Assembly (NCBI GenBank): GCA_965215755.1
Contig: OZ244119.1
Location: forward strand, 682,001 to 746,000
Length of the DNA stretch: 64,000 nucleotides
Direction of reading: 5' to 3'
Source: Tectiglobus sp965215755
GTDB lineage: Bacteria; Pseudomonadota; Alphaproteobacteria; Rhizobiales; Hyphomicrobiaceae
Numbering within the stretch: the stretch's first letter is position 1; each line of letters starts with the position of its first letter. The position numbers and the translations under genes are program-made. Below, one piece after another: positions 43,664 through 50,807 of the stretch. The notes below the pieces were generated by a model. It was given only the letters and a program-made list of their open reading frames with translations, had not been told where the DNA came from and ran no database searches.

Positions 43664-45223
43664 ATGTTCGAGTCGTTATCAGATCGCCTTTCCGGGATTT
43701 TTGATGCGCTGACACGGCGCGGTGCACTGACGGACAGTGACGTCGCGACAGCCATGCGCGAAGTTCGCCGCGCACTGCTGGAAGCCGACGTCGCGCTCGA
43801 TGTGGTTCGGGAATTCACCGATAAGGTGAAAGAAAAGGCCGTCGGCCAGGAAGTCGTAAAATCGGTCACGCCTGGTCAGATGGTGGTCAAGATCGTCCAT
43901 GACGAGTTGGTCAACGTGCTCGGGTCCGATGCCGACCCGATTGATCTAACTGCTGCGCCACCGGTTCCAATCCTGATGGTTGGCCTGCAGGGCTCGGGTA
44001 AAACCACTACGACTGCAAAAATCGCCAAGCGCCTGACGGACCGCGAGCACAAGAAAGTGCTGATGGCATCACTGGACACACGCCGGCCTGCCGCACAAGA
44101 GCAGTTGCGTGTGCTTGGTGAGCAGACCGAAGTTGCGACGCTGCCGATCGTTGCCGGTCAGACACCGATCCAAATTGCCAGCCGCGCGATGGATGCGGCG
44201 CGCCTCGGTAGTTACGACGTTGTCCTACTCGACACAGCCGGTCGCATTACGCTCGACCAGGAACTGATGAGCGAGGTGGCGCAGGTCAAAGCAACAACCG
44301 GCCCTCATGAGACGCTGCTGGTTGCTGACAGTTTGACCGGTCAGGACGCCGTCAACACGGCAAAGGCGTTCGAAGATCAGGTTGGAATCACCGGCATCGT
44401 TCTGACCCGTATCGATGGTGATGGCCGTGGTGGTGCTGCGCTTTCCATGCGCGCTGTTACGGGCAAGCCGATCAAGCTGCTTGGTACCGGTGAAAAGTGG
44501 GACGCGCTGGAAGACTTCCACCCGGAGCGCATCGCTGGGCGGATACTCGGCATGGGTGACGTTGTTAGCCTGGTTGAACGCGCTGCCGAGACGATCGACG
44601 CCGAGAAGGCGCAGAAGATCGCTGACAAGATGAAGAAGGGGTCATTCGACCTCGACGATCTTGGTGAGCAGATTAAACAGATGCAGAAGCTCGGCGGGAT
44701 GGGCGGTGTTCTCAACATGCTCCCCGGCATGGGCAAGATGAAGAACCAACTTGCCGACGCCAATATCGATGACAAGGTGCTGAAGCGTCAGCATGCGATC
44801 ATCACGTCGATGACGAAGAAAGAGCGCTCCACCCCTAAGATTATCAATGGCAAGCGCCGCAAGCGCATCGCCGCCGGTTCCGGCACCTCCGTTCAGGACG
44901 TCAATCAGCTTCTCAAGATGCACCGCCAAATGGCGGACATGATGAAGAAGATGGGTAAGAACAAAGGCCTGATGGGCAAAATGATGGGCGGCCTCGGAAT
45001 GGGTGGCATGCCTGAACCAACACCTGAAATGATCGAGCAAGCCAAAGCGTTGCAGCAATCCGGCCAGATGCCAAAGGGCCTCCCCGGTATGGGCGGCGGC
45101 GCTATGCCGAAGGGATTGCCGGGCCTCGGCGGTGGTGCCGGTCTGCCCGGATTGGGCGGAAGCGGGCTTCCCGGTCTTGGTGGACCAGGTGCTGCGATTG
45201 GCAAAAAGAAGAAGAAGCGCTAG
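43664..45223 (+). CDS. ffh: Signal recognition particle protein Ffh (SRP54)
   Basis: Ffh binds signal peptides and 4.5S RNA and delivers ribosomes to FtsY. The 519 residues comprise the N domain (1-90), the G domain with P-loop GLQGSGKTTT (107-116), DTRRPAAQEQ, DTAGR and TRIDGDGRGGAAL, and the methionine-rich M domain (about 330-440; MQKLGGMGGVLNMLPGMGK, RKRIAAGSGTSVQDVNQLLK, the RNA-binding region). The C-terminal tail is unusual: several copies of GLPGLGG/GLPGMGG between 455 and 510, ending in KKKKKR. GAGGA is six bases before the ATG. Two acetyltransferase genes follow immediately. Confidence 0.97.
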   Translation: MFESLSDRLSGIFDALTRRGALTDSDVATAMREVRRALLEADVALDVVREFTDKVKEKAVGQEVVKSVTPGQMVVKIVHDELVNVLGSDADPIDLTAAPPVPILMVGLQGSGKTTTTAKIAKRLTDREHKKVLMASLDTRRPAAQEQLRVLGEQTEVATLPIVAGQTPIQIASRAMDAARLGSYDVVLLDTAGRITLDQELMSEVAQVKATTGPHETLLVADSLTGQDAVNTAKAFEDQVGITGIVLTRIDGDGRGGAALSMRAVTGKPIKLLGTGEKWDALEDFHPERIAGRILGMGDVVSLVERAAETIDAEKAQKIADKMKKGSFDLDDLGEQIKQMQKLGGMGGVLNMLPGMGKMKNQLADANIDDKVLKRQHAIITSMTKKERSTPKIINGKRRKRIAAGSGTSVQDVNQLLKMHRQMADMMKKMGKNKGLMGKMMGGLGMGGMPEPTPEMIEQAKALQQSGQMPKGLPGMGGGAMPKGLPGLGGGAGLPGLGGSGLPGLGGPGAAIGKKKKKR

Positions 45224-45225
45224 AC

Positions 45226-45765
45226 GTGATCGCCATCCCGACCATAGAAACAGCAAGGCTGCGCCTGCGTGCGTTCCGCGATGCGGACCATGAGGCATTT
45301 GCTGCGTTTCTGGCCGATGAAGAAGCAACGCGTTTTCTCGGCGGTCCTCGCGATGCTGCCGCTGCCTGGCGGGTGATGGCGACGCTCAGCGGTCACTGGC
45401 AATTGCGCGGCTACGGCCCGTTTGCAATCGAAGATAAGCAGTCCAGCTCGTTCGTTGGGTATTGCGGGCCATGGTTTCCGCACGGCTGGACAGATCACGA
45501 AATCATGTGGGGCATTGTGCCGGGCGCACAGCGCCAGGGCTTTGCCAGCGAAGCTGCATACGCTGCCAGGTCCTGGGCCTACGATACTCTCGGCTGGCCT
45601 GGAGCTGTCAGCCACATCGGAACTGAGAATGTTGCGTCGCAAGGCGTGGCGCGGCGGCTTGGAGCGACGGGTCACGAGATGACTGAATGCGCCGATGGGT
45701 TTCGCACCCAGGTTTGGCGTCATCCAAGCGCTCAAACGCTGCGCATCACCAGAGGTGCGGCATGA
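45226..45765 (+). CDS. GNAT-family N-acetyltransferase (RimJ/RimL-like)
   Basis: The 179-residue protein has the Acetyltransf_3 plan: IETARLRLRAFRDADHEAFAAF, DEEATRFLGG, the acetyl-CoA loop GIVPGAQRQGFASEAAYAAR and the C-terminal IGTENVASQGVARRLGA. It starts three bases after the ffh stop and its own stop overlaps the next gene by four bases (ATGA), so the ffh-GNAT-GNAT unit is translationally tight. The substrate is unknown: a ribosomal or other protein N-terminus, or a small amine. Confidence 0.87.
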   Translation: MIAIPTIETARLRLRAFRDADHEAFAAFLADEEATRFLGGPRDAAAAWRVMATLSGHWQLRGYGPFAIEDKQSSSFVGYCGPWFPHGWTDHEIMWGIVPGAQRQGFASEAAYAARSWAYDTLGWPGAVSHIGTENVASQGVARRLGATGHEMTECADGFRTQVWRHPSAQTLRITRGAA

Positions 45766-46265
45766 CGGAGATCAGCACAGATCGCCTGTTGCTTCGGCAA
45801 TGGCGCCGCGCGGACTTCGAGCCGATTGCAGAGTTTCTGCAGGATCCGGTTCAGACAAAGCACCTCGGTGGCGGCCAAAAGACTTTGTCTGAGGCCTGGA
45901 ATTGGTTTTGCTGCGCCGTCGGCGAATGGCAGCTCTTGGGCCGCGGCATGTTTGCGGTCGAGGCGAAAGACGACCGGGCGCTCACCGGATGGTGCGGCCT
46001 GTGGCAACCCATCGACCTAGATGAGCCGGAACTGGCCTGGAGCTTGTTTCCGTCGGCGCAGGGCAAAGGTTATGCCACCGAAGCCGCCGAACGCGTCCAA
46101 CACTGGGCTGCGATTGATCTCGGCCTGCCACCACTCTTCAGTTTTGTCCATCCGGACAACACCGCTTCGCGCGCCCTGGCCGAACGCCTAGGTGCCGAAA
46201 TCGAAAGCGAGACGACGTTCCGCGGGCGCCCGCGCCTCGTCTATCGCCATCGTCAACTTTCGTAA
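45762..46265 (+). CDS. GNAT-family N-acetyltransferase (RimJ/RimL-like), second copy
   Basis: It is related to the gene before it. ISTDRLLLRQWRRADFEPIAEF, QTKHLGGGQKTLSEAWNWF, SLFPSAQGKGYATEAAERVQ and VHPDNTASRALAERLGAE match region by region. The 167-residue product starts at the ATG overlapping the previous stop. The pair is best explained by tandem duplication. It ends 39 bp before the rpsP start, placing both genes inside the usual ffh-rpsP interval. Confidence 0.87.
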   Translation: MTEISTDRLLLRQWRRADFEPIAEFLQDPVQTKHLGGGQKTLSEAWNWFCCAVGEWQLLGRGMFAVEAKDDRALTGWCGLWQPIDLDEPELAWSLFPSAQGKGYATEAAERVQHWAAIDLGLPPLFSFVHPDNTASRALAERLGAEIESETTFRGRPRLVYRHRQLS

Positions 46266-46304
46266 TTGAAACTTCAGACAAGACTAACCGGAGACTTAAA
46301 CCAA

Positions 46305-46706
46305 ATGTCAGTCGTCAAACTTCGCCTTACCCGAGCTGGTGCCAAGAAGCGCCCGTACTATCACATCGTTGCTGCCTCCAACACGGCACCGCGCGACGGC
46401 CGCTACATCGAGCGCATCGGTTCCTATAATCCGATGCTGCCGAAAGACAGTGGAGAGCGTGTCAAGCTGAAGGAAGACCGCTGCAAGCACTGGCTGTCTG
46501 TTGGTGCACAGCCGACCGATCGCGTCGCTCGCTTTTTCGATGCCGCCGGTATCCTGACACGCGAAGCACGCAACAACCCGAAGAAGGGTCTGCCTGGCAA
46601 GAAGCGCCGCGAGCGCGAAGAAGCAGAGGCTGCAGCAGCAGCTGATGCAGCCGAAGCTGCCAAGGCCGCGGCAGAAGCACCTTCGGAAGAAGCAGCCAGC
46701 GAGTAA
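46305..46706 (+). CDS. rpsP: 30S ribosomal protein S16
   Basis: The 133-residue protein begins MSVVKLRLTRAGAKKRPYYH and contains DGRYIERIGSYNPML and AQPTDRVARFF, diagnostic for bS16. After the conserved 80-85 residues it has an Ala/Glu-rich helical tail of about 40 residues (EREEAEAAAAADAAEAA, continuing AAEAPSEEAASE), common in alphaproteobacterial S16. GGAGA lies upstream at a long spacing. It is followed by a REP-like pair and then rimM. Confidence 0.96.
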   Translation: MSVVKLRLTRAGAKKRPYYHIVAASNTAPRDGRYIERIGSYNPMLPKDSGERVKLKEDRCKHWLSVGAQPTDRVARFFDAAGILTREARNNPKKGLPGKKRREREEAEAAAAADAAEAAKAAAEAPSEEAASE

Positions 46707-46767
46707 GGAAGGTTCGGTCGATTGGCGAACCAGACTTGCAACTTGAGCGATGAGTACGAACCGCATA

Positions 46768-46857
46768 GTCATCCCGGCACGTGTTGCCGGGATCCATAGT
46801 GCAGCATGCGCTAGAGCCGGTTGAGAGATGGATCCCGGTGACGAGCACCGGGATGAC
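46768..46857. repeat. Pair of inverted REP-like palindromes between rpsP and rimM
   Basis: Left unit 46768-46797 (GTCATCCCGG, then GCCGGGATCCAT) and right unit 46828-46857 (ATGGATCCCGG, then ACCGGGATGAC) are each hairpins. They are also inverted copies of each other, differing only in the central ten bases, and are separated by 30 bp, like a BIME. Related units occur at 38193 and 59826-59937. They lie inside what is normally one operon and could act on mRNA stability or attenuation (inference). Confidence 0.88.
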
Positions 46858-46875
46858 ACTTCGGGTTAGTTCAAG

Positions 46876-47406
46876 ATGCGCATTCTCCTCGGACATATAT
46901 CGACCGCTCACGGCATTCGCGGTGAGGTGGTGATCAAATCGCACACCGATGATCCGATGGACATCGGTGCTTATGGACCGCTGTCGAGCAAGGATGGCAC
47001 CAAGACCTACACCATCAAGCCGCTGCGCCTCGCCAAAAAGGGGGTTGTTGCCCGCATCGAGGGGGTTACAGACCGCAATGGCGCAGAGGCCCTGCGCGGG
47101 ACCGAGCTTTACATCGAGCGCGACAAGCTTCCAGAACCTGACGAAGACGAGGTCTATCACGCCGATATCATTGGCATGGCTGCCGTTCGCGAGCACGGTT
47201 CTGAGGTTGGAGAGGTGATTGCCATCCAGAATTTCGGTGCCGGCGACCTTCTCGAGATTCGCCTTGCCGGCAAAAAGCGCACGGAGTTTGTACCATTCGA
47301 CGATCAGTTCGTGCCCGACATTGATTTTGATGCGCGACGTGTGACCGTCGTTATGCCTGATGATACGGCTGAGGAAGCCGGCGCCTCCAACACCACGCCC
47401 TCTTGA
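46876..47406 (+). CDS. rimM: Ribosome maturation factor RimM
   Basis: RimM assists assembly of the 30S head near S19. The 176-residue protein has the N-terminal domain MRILLGHISTAHGIRGEVVI and the PRC-barrel domain from about 98 (DEVYHADIIGMAAVREHGSEVGEV, then FGAGDLLEI and FVPFDDQFVPDID), the standard architecture. It follows rpsP by 169 bp. trmD and rplS, which normally come next, are not in the window; a secreted-protein gene follows instead. Confidence 0.94.
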   Translation: MRILLGHISTAHGIRGEVVIKSHTDDPMDIGAYGPLSSKDGTKTYTIKPLRLAKKGVVARIEGVTDRNGAEALRGTELYIERDKLPEPDEDEVYHADIIGMAAVREHGSEVGEVIAIQNFGAGDLLEIRLAGKKRTEFVPFDDQFVPDIDFDARRVTVVMPDDTAEEAGASNTTPS

Positions 47407-47485
47407 TCGTCATCGCTTTCGCCATCACATCCGGAAAGACGCACTCGTTCGTCCAAGAACCAATCGGCTTTTCCGGAGCAGCTTG

Positions 47486-48049
47486 ATGATGTTGCGAATT
47501 ATCCTGTTCATTGTCGTGAGCATCAGTCTTGCTCCGGTAACGATTGCCGATCCCAAGGACTATGGCCATCTGCGCCTGAAGGATCGCCTCGACAGGCCGG
47601 TTGATGGATACTGTCTCGACATTCTCGGTGTCGGTCAGGCTCTGCGACTTGAGGTGCCGGTCTTTGCGCACAACTGCAAAGGTGGGCTGACGAACGACAG
47701 CGCGATTGAATTGCGCAAGGACGGAAAGATCGCATTTCCCGCTGTCGAACTCTGCATCACAGCGGCCGGTGTCAATGGGCGGGCGTTGCCGGGCGCTTCG
47801 ATCTTGTTGCGGCCCTGCGGACATCGTGCGCCGTTCTTTGAAAGTGGTGCCCTACAAACATTTGACTTCAAGGACGACGGTCGGATCGTTCTGCGGGGCT
47901 CAAACCTATGTCTTGCTGTCGGCGATGTTTCCGATTCAACGTACTCGGTGGCGGATCGCTGGCGCGTCTTATCTGTCGAGGATTGTTCGAAAACACCTGC
48001 CGAATTCGCACGGTGGGAATTCAACAAGGGTCCGTTCCCGACAAACTAA
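47486..48049 (+). CDS. Secreted protein, possibly beta-trefoil (ricin-B-like) fold
   Basis: From the ATG at 47486, preceded by GGAG at 8 bases, the 187-residue product begins with a signal peptide MMLRIILFIVVSISLAPVTIA. The mature part contains repeated patterns of the carbohydrate-binding trefoil kind: YCLDILGVGQALRLEVPVFA, then ELCITAAGVNGRALPGASILLRPC, then NLCLAVGDVSDSTYSVADRW and RVLSVEDCS. Each has 'C-L/I', a hydrophobic strand and a polar end, giving three trefoil-like blocks and paired cysteines. That reading is by eye and tentative. It occupies the position of trmD after rimM. Confidence 0.6.
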   Translation: MMLRIILFIVVSISLAPVTIADPKDYGHLRLKDRLDRPVDGYCLDILGVGQALRLEVPVFAHNCKGGLTNDSAIELRKDGKIAFPAVELCITAAGVNGRALPGASILLRPCGHRAPFFESGALQTFDFKDDGRIVLRGSNLCLAVGDVSDSTYSVADRWRVLSVEDCSKTPAEFARWEFNKGPFPTN

Positions 48050-48095
48050 AGCTTTTCAGACTTTGCTAGAACCAACCGACGCCCACGTCATCCTA

Positions 48096-48962
48096 TCACG
48101 TGCCGACCTTGTCGTCGCTCAACTTGTCATTCAGCTGCCCGATTGTCCGCTGCAGTTCATCAAGCCGGCGATGCAATGACTCGACTTCGTCCTGGGTGAA
48201 TTGCTTGATGTCGGTGCGGTCTTCCTCGCGCGGGCCTTCGTGAGAGGTCTGCATGGCATCGACAATGATACCGATGAAGAGGTTCAACACGGCGAAGCTG
48301 GTGATGACGATGAACGGCACAAAGAAAACCCAGGCATACGGGAACAGTTCCATGGTTGGCCGAACTATTCCCATGGACCAGCTTTCCAGCGTCATGATCT
48401 GGAATAGCGTGTAGGCCGACGCGCCAACTGTGCCGAACCACTCCTGCATGTTCGGATCAGAATGCTGGCCAAAAATCTTCGTCGACAGAACAGCTGACAC
48501 ATAGAATACGATGCTGAGGACACCGATGACCGACAACATACCGGGAATCGAATGTCCGATCGCGCTGATAACGCGGCGCAACTGCGGCACCACCGACAGC
48601 AGTCGCAGAATTCGCAAGATGCGCAACGCGCGGAGAATTGCGAACGGGCCGCTGCTTGGCATCCAGGAGATGCAAACAATCAGAAGGTCAAAGATGTTCC
48701 AGCCAGATCTAAAAAAGTCGAGTCGGTATGCGAAGAACTTAACAGCAAGCTCTACAGTGAAAACGACCAGGATGGCGTAGTCGAGAGTAACGAGGAGCCC
48801 GCCAAAGGACGCCATGATGGATTTGTCTGTCTCAAGACCAAGCGTGACAGCATTGAGAAGAATGAGACCGGTGATGATAGCTACGCAGATCGGACCTTCG
48901 ACGAGGTCCGCAGCCCACTTCCGGTTCCCGCTCAACTTCGTCAGCGACTCTGGCTTGGCCAC
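48096..48962 (-). CDS. NaChBac-type voltage-gated sodium channel (BacNav)
   Basis: The 288-residue protein is a single six-helix channel subunit that would assemble as a tetramer in the inner membrane. S1 to S3 lie at about 22-105. S4 carries arginines at three-residue spacing, R111, R114, R117 and R120 (RALRILRILRLL). The pore holds the selectivity filter TLESWSM at 191-197, as in sodium-selective BacNav channels, preceded by the pore helix AYTLFQIM. S6 (FVPFIVITSFAVLNLFIGIIV) leads to a C-terminal coiled coil (EVESLHRRLDELQRTIGQLN) typical of BacNav. The ATG at 48962 is the natural start. It is monocistronic; a striking inverted repeat lies just upstream. Confidence 0.93.
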   Translation of the reverse strand: MAKPESLTKLSGNRKWAADLVEGPICVAIITGLILLNAVTLGLETDKSIMASFGGLLVTLDYAILVVFTVELAVKFFAYRLDFFRSGWNIFDLLIVCISWMPSSGPFAILRALRILRILRLLSVVPQLRRVISAIGHSIPGMLSVIGVLSIVFYVSAVLSTKIFGQHSDPNMQEWFGTVGASAYTLFQIMTLESWSMGIVRPTMELFPYAWVFFVPFIVITSFAVLNLFIGIIVDAMQTSHEGPREEDRTDIKQFTQDEVESLHRRLDELQRTIGQLNDKLSDDKVGT

Positions 48963-49000
48963 ACTGTCCCCCTGATTGCAATGCTGGGTGCAACTCTATT

Positions 49001-49076
49001 CTAGTGTTTCGGCTCCGACAATTGATCCCCATTTCCGCCTGTCGCAATTCAAATGTCGGAGCCAAAGGAACACTAG
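49001..49076. repeat. Long imperfect inverted repeat upstream of the channel gene
   Basis: CTAGTGTT (49001-49008) and GGCTCCGACA (49011-49020) pair with TGTCGGAGCC (49054-49063) and AACACTAG (49069-49076), with small internal loops and a 33-base apex that contains a further ATTG/CAAT pair. A third CTAGTGT occurs at about 49090-49097. It could be a terminator-like structure, a protein-binding site or the trace of a small mobile element. The gap is 48963-49358. Confidence 0.7.
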
Positions 49077-49150
49077 CAAGATTGTGTCTCTAGTGTCGCT
49101 TTCGCAGCTGACGCTTGGATTCGAGTTCAGCGGCAAGTGGGGACCAAGCG

Positions 49151-49354
49151 TCAGATGAACTCCACCAGTGCGCCCGGTTTAAGATTGGTGTCGATATAGT
49201 TGCGCCGAAAGAGAAATCCAGCAATGCGCGCAAGGCAAATTGCAGCTGCGACGAATTTCAGCGGATCTGCCCACTTCGGCGCCGCGCTTGACGTCAGGGC
49301 GGGACGGCAGCAGGCTGCCCGCTTCGGATTTGATGATTGAACGGGAAAGCGCAC
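49151..49354 (-). CDS. Doubtful small ORF with one hydrophobic segment
   Basis: A 67-codon frame on the minus strand from the ATG at 49354 encodes a basic N-terminus, a possible membrane segment PLKFVAAAICLARIAGFLF and a polar end FRRNYIDTNLKPGALVEFI. It shares the spacer with the divergent metzincin gene (starts 5 bp apart). No family is recognised and no ribosome site is convincing. It could be a remnant. Confidence 0.25.
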   Translation of the reverse strand: MRFPVQSSNPKRAACCRPALTSSAAPKWADPLKFVAAAICLARIAGFLFRRNYIDTNLKPGALVEFI

Positions 49355-49358
49355 CTCG

Positions 49359-50759
49359 ATGTCCAGACTTGCGTGGTTGGCTGGCGGCGGTTTGATCGCT
49401 CTCTACGCAGTGCAAGTCGCGGCAAACTCGATTTATGAGGCTGCAACACAGGACAGGGTGGAGCTGTTACAAGAACGGATCGTCACGCTCTCACGTGTTG
49501 ATCCGGATCATCGCGACATTGGTGAGATGCGCAAACTGATCTCCCAGGCTGGTTTTTCTATTTTCTCGACAATTATATCGACCGCAATTGCCAAGAGAGG
49601 CGCGCTAGCGAGATACCTCAACCGTAACCCACACGTTGTCATCGGCCTTGCTGTCGACGGGACCAGTCTGAGCGAAAGTGAGATGACTGGCGTACTCTCG
49701 AAGATCAACACGGAGCTGGCGCCGCATCAGGTTTCCGTTGGCTTGGCACAGCCTGCCGTTAGACTGAGCCTCCCGGAGCAGGCAACCCGGGAAGACGTTC
49801 TCCGCGGCGTCACAACCGTGTTCGACCACCGCCCAGACATCTACATCGCGCTGACACCACGCGACTGTCAATTCGCCGAAGCCCGACCGCAACGCCAGGG
49901 GCCAAGGACCAATCGGCTCTACTCTTTCGGGCTGAGAAAACTCTTCGTTGTGGACGGCGCGGTGGCCAACAACGAGCTACGCGACAGGCTGCTTACGGCA
50001 CTTGCCAACACCCTGACAGGAAAATTCGTCGAGCGCCGTTGGAGCGAAACTGACTATAGCAAGAGCTTCAAGGACATCCTCAGCCGGAAAAACCTACTCG
50101 GACGCGTTGTCCGGGAGCCCAGAAAACCGCAGCCGCCCGATGCCAAGGAACGTCGCGTTTCCACCGTTATCGGTCTTGATAGCATTGCTCCCCAACAAGC
50201 CCGGTCCTACATCGAAGACATCAATCTGAAATTCAAAGACTTCGGCATTCGTTTTGATATCAAGCGGCTTTACCAGCACCGACTTGAGGACAAATGGAAG
50301 TGGCCACTTGAGATCCAGCGCATGCAGCTGGCCAGTCAGGGCGAATTATTCATGCTTCTAACCTCAGACGAATGGATCTCACAAAAGAGTGGCCATGTGC
50401 GCGGACTTGGCAGCGCGTTCTTTGGCTCGATTATGGTGCTGGTGGGAACACGACAAGAGACCATCCTGCGCCTTATGCACGAGATCGGTCACCAGTTCCG
50501 ACTGCCGCATACGTTTCAGGCGGGAGCCGTGATGTATCCTAACGAAGCAAAAATCGGCTTCGACTGGTCACCGGGCAATCGGCGCCGGCTAATAGAGAAC
50601 CGTATGAGTGCGACATGGCACTCGTCTCAGACGTATCGGGACCGCTTCGATATCTCAATCCGCATGGCCCCACCGATGCTGCGTTCGGCTCCGGACGGCG
50701 GCGGCCGGCAGCCGGAGGGGTTTGCCGCCAGTCAAGAAGCTTGGATAAAGTGCCGGTAG
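49359..50759 (+). CDS. Membrane-anchored metzincin-like zinc protease with an internal degenerate duplicate
   Basis: The 466-residue protein begins with an N-terminal hydrophobic segment (LAGGGLIALYAVQVAAN, about 6-23), so it is anchored or secreted. Near the C-terminus LMHEIGHQFRLPHT gives H374, E375, H378 and H384, the zinc-binding HExxHxxxxxH, and AVMYP provides a Met-turn (M392), together the metzincin hallmark, resembling archaemetzincins. The region 91-225 repeats the layout of 268-400: HVVIGLAVDGTSLSESEMTG against VSTVIGLDSIAPQQA, DIYIALTPRDC against ELFMLLTSDEW, and LYSFGLRKLFVVDG against GLGSAFFGSIMVLVG. Only the second copy has the zinc site. Substrates and regulation are unknown. 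Confidence 0.8.
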   Translation: MSRLAWLAGGGLIALYAVQVAANSIYEAATQDRVELLQERIVTLSRVDPDHRDIGEMRKLISQAGFSIFSTIISTAIAKRGALARYLNRNPHVVIGLAVDGTSLSESEMTGVLSKINTELAPHQVSVGLAQPAVRLSLPEQATREDVLRGVTTVFDHRPDIYIALTPRDCQFAEARPQRQGPRTNRLYSFGLRKLFVVDGAVANNELRDRLLTALANTLTGKFVERRWSETDYSKSFKDILSRKNLLGRVVREPRKPQPPDAKERRVSTVIGLDSIAPQQARSYIEDINLKFKDFGIRFDIKRLYQHRLEDKWKWPLEIQRMQLASQGELFMLLTSDEWISQKSGHVRGLGSAFFGSIMVLVGTRQETILRLMHEIGHQFRLPHTFQAGAVMYPNEAKIGFDWSPGNRRRLIENRMSATWHSSQTYRDRFDISIRMAPPMLRSAPDGGGRQPEGFAASQEAWIKCR

Positions 50760-50807
50760 TGACACGCGCGGTGCCGAAGGGGCACCTTTACGGCGTGCAA
50801 CATTGGC

